A stretch of 12,858 nt of DNA from an uncultured Chryseolinea sp. (lineage in GTDB: Bacteria; Bacteroidota; Bacteroidia; Cytophagales; Cyclobacteriaceae), in assembly GCA_946478915.1 (NCBI GenBank), contig CAMLER010000071.1:1-12858 (forward strand), read 5' to 3'. The position numbers and the translations under genes were made by a program. The first letter of the stretch is position 1. Each line of letters opens with the position of its first letter. The notes under the pieces were generated by a model, which did no database searches, was not told the origin of the DNA, and saw only the letters and a list, made by a program, of their open reading frames with translations. Of the stretch, positions 1-8,732 are shown one piece after another.

Positions 1-636
1 CCTGAAGATAGATATAAACGTCCTTAGCATCGGTTTGGCTTTTAAAGAAACCGTGGGATCAGGCTTATGCCCTTCGGGTAAAAAAAACACAGTAAGCATT
101 AAAATGAGAAACACTATAAATGCCAGCGCCAGGAAAACGGCCTGCCATCCTAATCCGTCGGCAATAAATCCACCTAATGTGGGAGCAAGCAATGGCGAAA
201 GTCCGATGACCAAAATCAACATGGAGAAAATCCGGGCACTTTCTTTAACCGGAAAGAAATCGCGCACCATTGCCAATGCAGAAACCCATGCCACGCAACC
301 ACCCAGGGCCTGAGCGAAACGCAATAATACCAAACCCTCTGTGGTTTTAACCTGAGTGCACCCAATACAAGTAACCAGGAAGATAGATAATCCAACATAC
401 AACGGCTTCTTTCTTCCATACCGGTCTAACAAAGGTCCATAGATCATTTGCCCAATGGCAACTCCGACAAAATAGCTAGTGACGGAAAGTGAAATTCTGG
501 CGGGAGTAGTGCTAAAATCCCGGGCGATTTCAGAAAAAGCAGGAAGGTACATATCGATCGCAAATGGAGTGACGGTCGATAATGCACCAAGGATCAGAAT
601 TATGCCGGTAGGGCTTACATTTCTCTTTTTCTTCAT
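1..636 (-). CDS. MFS drug exporter, Bcr/CflA type (C-terminal part outside window)
   Basis: Predicted inner-membrane proton-driven exporter of the major facilitator superfamily, drug:H+ antiporter (12-TM, Bcr/CflA) type. The frame from the ATG at 636 stays open to the left edge, giving 212 residues. The N-terminus is a short basic stretch (MKKKR) followed by a hydrophobic segment and DMYLPAFSEI, matching the DMYLP signature after TM1 of Bcr/CflA proteins. The loop 2-3 motif A is visible as GPLLDRYGRKKPLYVG at about residues 68-83. Further hydrophobic segments follow, with about six helices covered in all. The start lies 8 nt after the stop of the RND pump gene, so it is very probably the last visible gene of the efflux operon. 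There is no clear ribosome binding site. Known family substrates include chloramphenicol-, bicyclomycin- and sulfonamide-type drugs, but the substrate here cannot be read from sequence. Confidence 0.9.
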   Translation of the reverse strand, partial: MKKKRNVSPTGIILILGALSTVTPFAIDMYLPAFSEIARDFSTTPARISLSVTSYFVGVAIGQMIYGPLLDRYGRKKPLYVGLSIFLVTCIGCTQVKTTEGLVLLRFAQALGGCVAWVSALAMVRDFFPVKESARIFSMLILVIGLSPLLAPTLGGFIADGLGWQAVFLALAFIVFLILMLTVFFLPEGHKPDPTVSLKAKPMLRTFISIFR

Positions 637-644
637 CAGCTTTA

Positions 645-3600
645 TCAGGTCGGAAGCTTTGGCCGGGATAACTTCATCGAAATCTTTGTAATCATTACAA
701 AAAGTACGGGCACAACAAATATCGCAAGTGAACTAGCTGCCACCATTCCGCCAGCCACTGTCCAACCAATAGTTTTCCTTGCTTCAGCACCTGCTCCTTC
801 TGAAAATGCAAGAGGCATAACACCCAGTATGAATGCGAGGGATGTCATAATGATTGGACGCAAGCGAAGTTCTACTGCTTCCAGCGTTGATTTAACAACA
901 TCCATCCCCCGGTCTACACGTTCTTTGGCGAACTCAACAATCAGAATTGCATTTTTTGCAGCCAGTCCAATCAACGTAATAAGCCCTATCTGCGCATAGA
1001 TATTATTCGTGAGGCTTGGAAAAAAGGTAAGGGTTATGATCGATCCAAACGCTCCAATCGGAACGGCAAATAAGACGGAAAATGGAACTGACCAGCTTTC
1101 GTACAAGGCAGCAAGAAACAAAAAAACGAATACAACAGAAATCATAAATATCATTAGAGTACTGCTTCCCGCTTTCACCTCTTCCCTACTCATTCCGCCG
1201 AATTCGTAACTATACCCTGCTGGTAACACTTCCGCAGCAACCTCGCGCAAAGCATCAATCGCCTGTCCACTACTGTACCCTGGTTTTGCTGCACCCATAA
1301 TTTCGGCAGAACGATATAGATTGTAATGGGAAACCAATGCTGGCGTTTCAATAACTTTGGACGTTATCAACGCGCTTAGCGGAACCATTCCGCCCAGAGA
1401 ATTTCGAACGTGATATTTGCCGATATCCTCAATACTTTTTCTGAAGGATGTATCCGCCTGAGCAACAACACGAAAATTGCGTCCGTAAATGTTGAAATCG
1501 TTGACATAGCTGCTCCCTAACAATGTTGATAGTGTGCTATAAGCATCAGCTACAGACACGCCCAGTTTTTTTGCTTTTTCCCTATCCACATCGACCTGGT
1601 AGCCAGGTGTTCGCGCGGTAAAAAAAGAATAGGCAGTGGCAATCTCAGGGCGGCTCCTGACCGCCGCAAGAAATTTATTCATCACTTCTTCAAATTCCCG
1701 AATATCGTCTGTGCTGGTTGTTTGTTGAAGTTCGAATGTAAATCCAGACGATTGGCCGATGCCGGGAATTGCAGGAGGCGACACCACCAGAATGCGTGCC
1801 TCCTTAATGTCGGCAGTTCTCCGGCGAATTTCTTCCATCACGTGTGGAACGCTTTCAGTATCGAGATCGCGCTCATCCCAGGTCTTGAGGTTAACGAATA
1901 CAGTACCAGCATTCGACTTGCTTGAAAAAGTTAAAATGTTCAGTCCTGCCAGGCCACCTGCAGTATATACTGCCGGGATATCTTTGATCCTTTTCTGTAA
2001 TTCAAGCAACATTTCAATACTTCGTGTGGTTGACGTACCCTCTGGCATTTCGTAGGTCACCATCAATCGCTTCTCGTCCTCTGTAGGAATAAATCCCGTC
2101 GGTTTATTCTTAAAAAGAAAAAAAAGCCCTACAAATAGGCATACCATCATCACAAGGACATAAGGAGTTTTTGCAATCCACTTGTTAACGCCACCGGTAT
2201 ACGCGCGCGTTACCCGGCCAAACCATAAATTGAACCTGTGAAAGAACTTTTCCAAAAAGTTTTGCTTGCCGTTCTCATTCGCCGGTCTTAGTAGCAGCAT
2301 GCTAAGTGCCGGGGTGAGAGACAAAGCAACAAAAGCAGAAATCATTACCGATATAGCGATCGTGATAGCGAATTGCTGGTATAACTTACCTACAATACCG
2401 GGGACGAATCCAACCGGGACAAATACAGCCGCCAGGATCAACGCAATCGCTATAACCGGAGCCGAAATTTCCTTCATGGCCTTTATTGTTGCATCCTTAG
2501 CCGAAAGCTTTTCGTGATCCATATTATGCTGGATTGCCTCGACCACCACGATTGCGTCATCCACAACTATACCTATAGACAAAACGAACGCAAACAGTGT
2601 TAGGGTATTTATGGTAAAACCGAATGGTATGAAAAAAATGAATGTTCCGATCAAAGACACAGGGATTGCCAGAACCGGAATCAGGGTCGCACGCCAATTT
2701 TGCAGAAATAAAAACACCACGATAACAACAAGGGCAAGCGCTTCGAGTAAAGTCACGAGAACTTCCTTTATAGACACCTCCACCACGGTTGTGGTTTCGA
2801 GCGGAATCAGATAATCAACATCCTTAGGAAAACTCTTTCTCAGTTCTGCCAGGGTCTTCATCACACCCTCGTTCGTTTCCAGAGCATTTGCCCCCGGTGC
2901 CAGGTAAAGCAACATAAAGGCACTCCTCTTACCCATTACAAAGGGATTGTTTCCATAGTTAAATTTGGCCAACTCAACCCGCGCGATATCCTTCAGATAT
3001 ACCATAGTCCCTTGTGTAGGATTCGCTCTTACGACGATGTCCTCAAAATCTTCGACTTTATTTATGCGGCTATTGGTGAGGACATTATATTCGAACGTTT
3101 GGGCGCGTGGTTGTGGGTTTCCCCCTATCGATCCGGCAGCCATCTGAAGGTTTTGCTCGGATAATGCACCCATAACTTCGGCAGGTGTAATTCCCATGCT
3201 GGCAAGCTTTTCGGGATTTAACCAGATACGCATTCCAAAGTCATCACCAACTGAAAAAATATCACCTACACCTTTAACGCGCAACAATGGATCCTTCAGA
3301 TAGATGTTCGCAAAGTTCCCAAGGTATGTTGCATCGTGTGTTCCATTGGGCGAGTAAAGCGCCAACGCGAGAAAAATGCTGGGATTCCTCTTTCGCACTG
3401 TTACGCCGAGCCTTCTTACAATCTCCGGCAACGTCGGTTCAGCCACACTAACGCGATTCTGCACATCGAGAGTTGCAATGTTGATGTCTGTGCCGATGTC
3501 AAAGGTAACGGTTATGCTGCTCGTACCACTACCTGTACTATTGCTTGACATGAACGACATACCCGGAGTTCCATTTACCTGGGCTTCAATAGCAGTTGTC

Positions 3601-3785
3601 GTCGTTTGCTCCACGGTTTGCGCATCTGCACCAATATAATTGCTATTGATCGAAACAGTGGGTGGCGTAATGTCAGGATATTGGGATATTGGCAGGGTAC
3701 TCATTGCTATCAGTCCCACCAACACAATCACGATCGAAATTACTATCGCAGTGACTGGCCTTCTTATAAAAACATCTGCTATCAT
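645..3785 (-). CDS. RND multidrug efflux pump, inner-membrane subunit (AcrB/HAE1 family)
   Basis: Proton-driven resistance-nodulation-division transporter, the inner-membrane engine of a tripartite pump. At 1046 aa it is nearly the length of E. coli AcrB (1049). It opens with MIADVFIRRPVTAIVISIVI, the usual N-terminus and TM1. The proton-relay aspartates are at residues 409-410 in TM4 (GIVVDDAIVVVE) and the partner lysine at 944 in TM10 (GLAAKNAILIVEFAK), matching AcrB D407/D408 and K940. Large periplasmic porter/docking loops follow TM1 and TM7, and the C-terminus is short and basic. All key residues are present, so the pump should be functional. The start lies 13 nt after the adaptor stop; the stop lies 8 nt before the MFS gene. 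HAE1 members usually export hydrophobic or amphiphilic drugs, dyes, bile salts and detergents; the specific substrate is unknown. I assign no symbol because acrB/mexB orthology cannot be shown here. Confidence 0.97.
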   Translation of the reverse strand: MIADVFIRRPVTAIVISIVIVLVGLIAMSTLPISQYPDITPPTVSINSNYIGADAQTVEQTTTTAIEAQVNGTPGMSFMSSNSTGSGTSSITVTFDIGTDINIATLDVQNRVSVAEPTLPEIVRRLGVTVRKRNPSIFLALALYSPNGTHDATYLGNFANIYLKDPLLRVKGVGDIFSVGDDFGMRIWLNPEKLASMGITPAEVMGALSEQNLQMAAGSIGGNPQPRAQTFEYNVLTNSRINKVEDFEDIVVRANPTQGTMVYLKDIARVELAKFNYGNNPFVMGKRSAFMLLYLAPGANALETNEGVMKTLAELRKSFPKDVDYLIPLETTTVVEVSIKEVLVTLLEALALVVIVVFLFLQNWRATLIPVLAIPVSLIGTFIFFIPFGFTINTLTLFAFVLSIGIVVDDAIVVVEAIQHNMDHEKLSAKDATIKAMKEISAPVIAIALILAAVFVPVGFVPGIVGKLYQQFAITIAISVMISAFVALSLTPALSMLLLRPANENGKQNFLEKFFHRFNLWFGRVTRAYTGGVNKWIAKTPYVLVMMVCLFVGLFFLFKNKPTGFIPTEDEKRLMVTYEMPEGTSTTRSIEMLLELQKRIKDIPAVYTAGGLAGLNILTFSSKSNAGTVFVNLKTWDERDLDTESVPHVMEEIRRRTADIKEARILVVSPPAIPGIGQSSGFTFELQQTTSTDDIREFEEVMNKFLAAVRSRPEIATAYSFFTARTPGYQVDVDREKAKKLGVSVADAYSTLSTLLGSSYVNDFNIYGRNFRVVAQADTSFRKSIEDIGKYHVRNSLGGMVPLSALITSKVIETPALVSHYNLYRSAEIMGAAKPGYSSGQAIDALREVAAEVLPAGYSYEFGGMSREEVKAGSSTLMIFMISVVFVFLFLAALYESWSVPFSVLFAVPIGAFGSIITLTFFPSLTNNIYAQIGLITLIGLAAKNAILIVEFAKERVDRGMDVVKSTLEAVELRLRPIIMTSLAFILGVMPLAFSEGAGAEARKTIGWTVAGGMVAASSLAIFVVPVLFVMITKISMKLSRPKLPT

Positions 3786-3798
3786 TCCTATCTTTCGT

Positions 3799-4926
3799 TC
3801 AATTTTTATTATTCGCCTGTGCGATCGTCACTGAGGATCCTTCACGAAGGTTTTGCACGCCTTCTGTTACAATAGTCTCTCCGCCGGATAGCCCATCCGT
3901 GATAATGATATCTGTATGCACTTGCTTACCAAGCGATACCTTACGCTGTGTCACTTTAGCGCTGTCCACCACATACACAAAGAATTCTCCCAATTGCTCT
4001 GTTATAGATTTGAACGGTATAACCACTGATTTACCGTCTGATGATGTCAGTACGCGAAGGGTTCCATTCATGCCGGAGCGAAGCGCGTGATCGGGATTAG
4101 GGAATGTAATACGCATTTTCATACTGCCGGTCTGCGGATCAACAGCTCGATCTATTACGCTGATTGTTCCGTAATGAGGATACATCTGGTTCCCAAATGC
4201 CAGCCTGAAAGTTGAGTCATTTTTATCCGCTTGTTTTGAAAGCAGTTGTGTAAAGCGGTAAATTTCCTTTTGGTCGACTGCAATATCAACTGCGATCGGA
4301 TCATCTGATGATATAGTATTGAGCAACGTTTGCCCTGGGGTAACGGCTGCACCAAGTCTTACCATTGAGATGCCAATGGTTCCATCAAAAGGAGCAACTA
4401 TTGTACTATACCTAACGTTGGTCTGTACGCTTCGCACATTCGCTTTGGCAGCTTCAACCTCTTTCTGTGCGGCAATATACGCCGCTTCAGCATAGTCGAC
4501 CTGTTGCTTGGCAATAGCGTCATTTTTTTCAAGCTCCCGGTATCTTTCTACATCCTTTTGCGCACGCAACAAATTTGTTTCTCTAACAGAGAGGTTGGCC
4601 AAGGCTTGTTGATACGACGCTTCTGATTGCTGCTGATCAATTGAATATAACTTTTGCCCCTTCCTTACCTCCTGTCCCTCCTTGAAATGAATTGCGGTAA
4701 TATATCCGTTTACCTGTGCACGCAGTTCAACTTCGTTCAAGGCTCGAATAACACCTGGGTATTCGTCATAATAGGAAACATCAGTAAGTGCAACTTTGTG
4801 CACTGCTACCGGAACGGGCGGAGGCCCCTGTGCTCCCGATTCATTACCATTCCGGCATCCCGCCGCCAGTACGAATAATGTGAAGGCGAAAAAATAAGAT
4901 CTGAAAATCATGTTAAAGTGTGTCAT
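3799..4926 (-). CDS. RND efflux periplasmic adaptor lipoprotein (membrane fusion protein, AcrA-like)
   Basis: Periplasmic adaptor linking the RND pump to the outer membrane factor. With the start at 4926 it is 375 aa. A hydrophobic signal segment ends in a lipobox (LAAGC), with Cys24 as the probable lipidated residue. The first half of the barrel-sandwich (lipoyl-like) domain is at about 63-97 (RAQVNGYITAIHFKEGQEV), an alpha-helical hairpin rich in Ala/Glu/Gln at about 100-170, and the second half at about 173-205 (VAPFDGTIG and following). Beta-barrel and membrane-proximal domains make up the rest. The longest open frame begins at 4995, but that extension lies inside the outer-membrane-factor gene and precedes the signal sequence. 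ATG 4926 follows the upstream TAA by 1 nt (TAAGATG), suggesting translational coupling; ATG 4911 (370 aa) is an equally good signal-peptide start. The RND gene follows after 13 nt. Confidence 0.95.
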   Translation of the reverse strand: MTHFNMIFRSYFFAFTLFVLAAGCRNGNESGAQGPPPVPVAVHKVALTDVSYYDEYPGVIRALNEVELRAQVNGYITAIHFKEGQEVRKGQKLYSIDQQQSEASYQQALANLSVRETNLLRAQKDVERYRELEKNDAIAKQQVDYAEAAYIAAQKEVEAAKANVRSVQTNVRYSTIVAPFDGTIGISMVRLGAAVTPGQTLLNTISSDDPIAVDIAVDQKEIYRFTQLLSKQADKNDSTFRLAFGNQMYPHYGTISVIDRAVDPQTGSMKMRITFPNPDHALRSGMNGTLRVLTSSDGKSVVIPFKSITEQLGEFFVYVVDSAKVTQRKVSLGKQVHTDIIITDGLSGGETIVTEGVQNLREGSSVTIAQANNKN

Positions 4927-4927
4927 C

Positions 4928-6259
4928 TTAATAATCAACGTTACCGAGTGCGCGTTGCACATCAATTTTGCTTGCCAGAACCTGGTATAAGGCATTGTAA
5001 TAGTTGATGCGTGTTGTACGCAACTCTGCTTCAGCCACTGTCACATCGAGATAAGGCCTCAAGCCATTTTGATACTGCAAGTGAATAACATCATACACCT
5101 CCTGGGCAAGTCCGACGTTTTCCTGCTGTGTTTGGTATGCGGCAAGATTACTTTTATAGGAAGCCATGGAGCGCGCATATTCCGAACCAAGGTTATTTGC
5201 AAGATCCTCAAGACTCAGGTCAAGTCGGCGGCGACGCCACTTTTCCTCCTGCACTTTAGCAACCCGCTTCCCGCCTTGAAAAATTGGAAATGCCAGCGTT
5301 GCCCCAACATATGAGTAGGGAAATTCGCGGTTGTACAGTTCGCCGAAATCATCATTCTGATAGTTCAGAATATAGGAGCCGAATGCACTCAGCGAAGGCA
5401 AAAATCCCCAATAACTGTATTTTACATTTGCGTCCTGCAATACACGCTGGGTATACAGTATCTTATAATCAATGTGCTCTGTATAGTTGATCTGCTGAAG
5501 CGTATCCAGTGCGACTTCGCTCTCCATTTCCAAAGTATCGTATTGAATAGGTAATTCTGCATCCAGCGGATAACCAATCAATGCTTTAAGATATTGCTCT
5601 TTAAAAATCTTTGCCTGAGCGTTAGCTGTTCGTTCAGCCTTAGCGTTACCCAGGAGGATAGTAGCTCTTTTATAATCGGTTTTATCAGCGACCCCTGCTG
5701 TGTATCGACTGTGGGCTGTTTGAAGGCTACGCTCTAACCTAGAAATTGATTGATCACTAACTTTCACTTGTTGCGCTGTCGCAAGAACATCGTAAAATGC
5801 CTTGCTCACATCCACAATCAGATCGATTCTGCTGCGGTCGGTGTTTTGATTTGCCAGCAACCTGATTTTAGAAGCTGTACGGCTCGCAAGCAATGCATCT
5901 CGGTTGAATAAATTTTGGGTAGCATTGAACTGGGCAGACGATGTGTTATTTACTCCGAAGCGAATTTCATTTCCTCCGATCACTGCGGTCTGCAAGTCAA
6001 TAAAGCGCTGGTAATTATAGGTGAAATTGATTTGGGGAAACCAATCGGCTAGCTTGCCCTTGATTACCTTATTTGCAATCTCTTCATCGACCTCAGCCTG
6101 TTGCACCGCTGGTTGATGTTTAAGTGCATAATAAATTACGTTTTGCATCGTGGCTTCATTCAGCAGGCTGTCGGATCTTGATTGAGCATCGCTGATACGG
6201 CCGCATAGCAGTAAAACGATCGTAGTGAATACACCTAAGATTCTTGAATCAGGAAGCAT
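4928..6259 (-). CDS. TolC-family outer membrane efflux factor
   Basis: Outer-membrane exit duct of the tripartite pump, 443 aa, within the usual size for TolC/OprM-type proteins. It begins with a signal peptide at about residues 1-25, hydrophobic core FTTIVLLLCG and probable cleavage in SDA-QS. The mature part starts with the family pattern of a helix leading into an outer-membrane strand (ALKHQPAVQQAEVDEEIANK, then FPQINFTYNYQRF). A second repeat follows from about residue 270 (FLPSLSAFGSYILNYQ and FPIFQGGKRVAKVQEEKWR), the duplicated organisation typical of the OEP domain. Long coiled, Gln/Ala-rich helices lie between. It has no lipobox, so it is not an OprM-type lipoprotein. It follows the TetR gene after 6 nt and overlaps or abuts the adaptor start, consistent with one transcript. 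Confidence 0.95.
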   Translation of the reverse strand: MLPDSRILGVFTTIVLLLCGRISDAQSRSDSLLNEATMQNVIYYALKHQPAVQQAEVDEEIANKVIKGKLADWFPQINFTYNYQRFIDLQTAVIGGNEIRFGVNNTSSAQFNATQNLFNRDALLASRTASKIRLLANQNTDRSRIDLIVDVSKAFYDVLATAQQVKVSDQSISRLERSLQTAHSRYTAGVADKTDYKRATILLGNAKAERTANAQAKIFKEQYLKALIGYPLDAELPIQYDTLEMESEVALDTLQQINYTEHIDYKILYTQRVLQDANVKYSYWGFLPSLSAFGSYILNYQNDDFGELYNREFPYSYVGATLAFPIFQGGKRVAKVQEEKWRRRRLDLSLEDLANNLGSEYARSMASYKSNLAAYQTQQENVGLAQEVYDVIHLQYQNGLRPYLDVTVAEAELRTTRINYYNALYQVLASKIDVQRALGNVDY

Positions 6260-6265
6260 ATTAAA

Positions 6266-6913
6266 TTAAGCGGGGGATTTTGTTTGTTCATTAAGGGCCA
6301 CTAATTCAGGCATTTCCTCATTAAAGATGGTCTGGTAGATGATCCTCTTACGATCCATTAAGAACTTACGGTAAGCCTTGTCGCCCATTCCATGAACGGT
6401 TTGTATTACCGACTTTGCAAGCAATGGGTAGTTGCAAAGGGAAATAAGATTTATCATGAAGTGCTCTGCCGAAATAGCGGCAAGTCTTCCGCCGTCTACC
6501 TCGCTTTTTAATTGGCTGCGAATCAAGTCGCTTGAACGCAATGGATCCCTGGCACAAAATGTCTTGATCTTCTCCGGACGTCGAGCCATTTCACTTACAA
6601 TGAAGTTGTCCAGGTATGGATACTTAAGCCCATGGTCAACAACCGCATCGATATAGTTCGCAATCTTTTCCCTGAATGGAAGGTCTGAACTCAATATGCT
6701 TCGCACCCGATCTTTTTTCTCGCGAAGCGTGTCATCCAGAAGAATTTCCAGCATTTGCTCGCGCGAACGGAAATAGTAATGAATCAAGGCGCGATTTACT
6801 CCAGCTTCATCGGCTATTTCCTGGGTTGTGGCGTTCAAGAAACCCTTTTGAAAGAACAGACTCTTTGCCGTTAGTTTGATTAAATTTTCTGTCTGAGCTT
6901 CTTCGCTCCCCAT
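6266..6913 (-). CDS. TetR-family transcriptional regulator of the efflux operon
   Basis: Dimeric one-component repressor, 215 aa, normal TetR length. The N-terminal DNA-binding domain shows the family pattern: helix 1 with KSLFFQKGF at about 17-25, and the helix-turn-helix TTQEIADEAGVNRALIHYYF at about 29-48, ending in the YYF-x-S/T-R/K-E element characteristic of TetR proteins. The C-terminal ligand-binding half is divergent, as usual. It is the first gene of the operon and is co-transcribed with the pump rather than divergent from it. Paired palindromes immediately upstream of the ATG are a likely binding site, so negative autoregulation of the entire operon is the simplest model. The inducer is unknown. 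The ATG at 6913 is the first codon giving a standard N-terminus; no Shine-Dalgarno sequence is evident. Confidence 0.93.
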   Translation of the reverse strand: MGSEEAQTENLIKLTAKSLFFQKGFLNATTQEIADEAGVNRALIHYYFRSREQMLEILLDDTLREKKDRVRSILSSDLPFREKIANYIDAVVDHGLKYPYLDNFIVSEMARRPEKIKTFCARDPLRSSDLIRSQLKSEVDGGRLAAISAEHFMINLISLCNYPLLAKSVIQTVHGMGDKAYRKFLMDRKRIIYQTIFNEEMPELVALNEQTKSPA

Positions 6914-6920
6914 TATCTTT

Positions 6921-6941
6921 ATTGTTTAACAATTTTGTTAA
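6921..6941. promoter_or_regulatory. Candidate TetR operator (two overlapping palindromes)
   Basis: Two interlocking inverted repeats sit 8-28 nt upstream of the tetR ATG. One is ATTGTT-T-AACAAT (6921-6933, perfect 6-bp arms around one base). The other is TTAACAA-TT-TTGTTAA (6926-6941, perfect 7-bp arms around two bases). Overlapping palindromes of this size before a TetR gene commonly are operators that bind one or two dimers. On the minus strand the region falls just downstream of a weak -7-like element (TAATCTTG, 6947-6954), so a bound repressor would cover the transcription start. The binding itself is inferred. Confidence 0.55.
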
Positions 6942-6946
6942 TACGG

Positions 6947-6954
6947 CAAGATTA
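6947..6954 (-). promoter_or_regulatory. Weak -7-like promoter element for the efflux operon
   Basis: Read on the minus strand this is TAATCTTG, one mismatch from the Bacteroidota -7 consensus TAnnTTTG. A TTG lies 22 nt further upstream, somewhat longer than the usual 19-20. It is placed about 34 nt before the tetR ATG and right next to the palindromes, which is why it is listed, but the match alone is weak. Confidence 0.3.
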
Positions 6955-7046
6955 CGACATGGGATTCGATAATCGGCAAGAAAAATTGGAACCTTATATG
7001 GTCGCACGAAATTCAATGATGCAACCGTTTTCTGAAGGGTATAAAA

Positions 7047-8732
7047 TTATTTGTACGGGAGGTAAACAATAAATGTTGACCCTTTACCCACCTCGCTTTC
7101 GGCAGTAATGTAACCGTGATGATTTTCAACAATCTTCTTCGATAACGCCAAACCAATTCCAGTCCCGGCAAAATCATCTCTATTGTTCAAGCGTTGAAAA
7201 ATGGAAAAAATCTTGTCGGTATATTCCTGATCAAACCCTATTCCATTGTCTGCAAATCGCAGTTCGATGTATTTATTTGACAAGTTAGCAGCCGAAAATT
7301 GTTGTTGCACCTCCACACCGGTTAATGTTTTCCAGGTTATCGATATCTTGGGTCGCCCTTTTGTAAACTTCAGTGCATTGCCTATAAGATTTGCAAATAA
7401 CTGGCCCAACTGTGATCTTATCCCAGGGACAATAGGTAGCACATCATGTTTAATCTCGGCATATTTTTCAGAAATCGCCACCTCGTAGTCGCCTAAAATG
7501 TTTTCCAGGATGTCATTTAAGTCGACATCAGTTACGAGCTCATCGGGTTGCGCCAACCTGCTATAATGCAATACCGACCGGATCAATTCGGTCATTCGTT
7601 TCGCAGATGTGTTGATCTTAGCAAAATACTTCTTCCGAACTTCTTCATTATCGAATTTCTTTTCCAGTATCTGCACAAATGTCTGGATCTTCCGTAACGG
7701 CTCTTGCAGATCGTGAGAGGCGATATAGGCAAATTGTTCCAATTGTCTGTTTTTAACTTCCAGTTCGGATGCATGTTGCCTTATCAGATCTTCGGCCGCC
7801 TTCCTTTCCGTGAGATCGCGCGTGACTTTTGTAAAACCGATAACCTGGCCGCGCTCGTCGTGCAGCGCTGTAATGACTACGCTACCCCAAAACTTGGTAT
7901 CATCACGGCGTTTTCGGAACCCTTCATGCGTGGCTCTCCCTTCATTTATCGCTGTTTGAATAAGTTTTTGAGGTAATTGTCTGGCGCGATCCTCATCCAG
8001 ATAAAAAATCGAAAAATCTCTCCCAATTATTTCGTCTTCCGTGTAGCCTTTTATTTTTTGTGCACCCCTGTTCCAGTTTAGGATAGTCCCATTTACGTCG
8101 AGTAAAATAATGGCATAATCCTCAACCTCTTCAATCATTTTTGTGTAGCGTTCGTTGCTACGCCTCAGCTCTTTGTAATGTTGTTCTAACTCATTTGCTT
8201 CCCATTGTTTCGGGTGGATAGGGTCTGTGTTCAGTTGAATCGTCGTTTCAGACCTTTGGTCGTTCTCAGAATTTCCTGGAAGAAGGCTTTGCAGGACAAC
8301 AGAAAAGATACCAGCGACTTTGCCGGATGGGTCAGAAATTGGACTGTTGTAAAATGTCAGTATTTTGCGAGCATCGCCAACAGCAACTTGTTCAGACCGC
8401 GCTATCGGCACACCTTCCTGTAATACGACATGTAGCGAATTCTGCATGTCGACTGAGAGACCAAGAATCTCAGTTCCGCTGGAGCCGAGCCCCTCCCAAT
8501 GAGAAAGTCCGAGGAGGTCGCGAAACGATTCGTTATATATGCAGATAAGATCCTCACCCCACCAAATGGCTGTCGGCAACTCTGAATTAAGGCACAAGCC
8601 AATCGCAAAACGCAAATTTTGCGACCAATTTTCCCAGGGGCCCAGCCGTGTGTTATCCCAATTTTTTGTAACTAAAAATTCGTTGACCCGATCCTGAAAT
8701 TTTCCCGCAGCTCCAGGTTTCCGGGCACTCAT
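7047..8732 (-). CDS. Soluble PAS-domain sensor histidine kinase
   Basis: Hybrid-free sensor kinase of 561 aa with no signal peptide or membrane segment, so it should sense a cytoplasmic cue. An N-terminal PAS-like module occupies about 25-150, with LGPWENWSQNLRFAIGLCLN and WWGEDLICIYNESF resembling the first PAS of many soluble Bacteroidota kinases. A second, canonical PAS/PAC lies at about 195-312 (VEDYAIILLDVNGTILNWNRG; GFTKVTRDLTERK). A coiled-coil linker leads to HisKA with phospho-acceptor His340 (IASHDLQEPLRKIQ). The HATPase domain has the N box at 448-452 (NLIGNALKF), G1 at 495-499 (DNGIGF) and G2 at 523-530 (GTGIGLAL). All catalytic boxes are intact. The start codon overlaps the upstream response-regulator stop by 4 nt (ATGA), so they are translated together and are presumed partners. 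The ligand or cofactor of the PAS domains cannot be told from sequence. Confidence 0.95.
   Translation of the reverse strand: MSARKPGAAGKFQDRVNEFLVTKNWDNTRLGPWENWSQNLRFAIGLCLNSELPTAIWWGEDLICIYNESFRDLLGLSHWEGLGSSGTEILGLSVDMQNSLHVVLQEGVPIARSEQVAVGDARKILTFYNSPISDPSGKVAGIFSVVLQSLLPGNSENDQRSETTIQLNTDPIHPKQWEANELEQHYKELRRSNERYTKMIEEVEDYAIILLDVNGTILNWNRGAQKIKGYTEDEIIGRDFSIFYLDEDRARQLPQKLIQTAINEGRATHEGFRKRRDDTKFWGSVVITALHDERGQVIGFTKVTRDLTERKAAEDLIRQHASELEVKNRQLEQFAYIASHDLQEPLRKIQTFVQILEKKFDNEEVRKKYFAKINTSAKRMTELIRSVLHYSRLAQPDELVTDVDLNDILENILGDYEVAISEKYAEIKHDVLPIVPGIRSQLGQLFANLIGNALKFTKGRPKISITWKTLTGVEVQQQFSAANLSNKYIELRFADNGIGFDQEYTDKIFSIFQRLNNRDDFAGTGIGLALSKKIVENHHGYITAESEVGKGSTFIVYLPYK

Noticed and set aside
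3376..3639. Plus-strand frames opposite the RND pump gene
   Set aside because: Antisense shadows of a strongly conserved coding sequence, with no features of their own.
4927..4995. A longer N-terminus for the periplasmic adaptor
   Set aside because: The extension overlaps the end of the outer membrane factor gene and would put about 23 extra residues before the lipoprotein signal sequence, burying it.
7000..7026. A 7-bp hairpin (one G-U) after the histidine kinase stop, a possible leftward terminator
   Set aside because: The loop is 13 nt, and the nearest T run on the minus strand is about 14 nt past the stem, so it does not meet the pattern of an intrinsic terminator.
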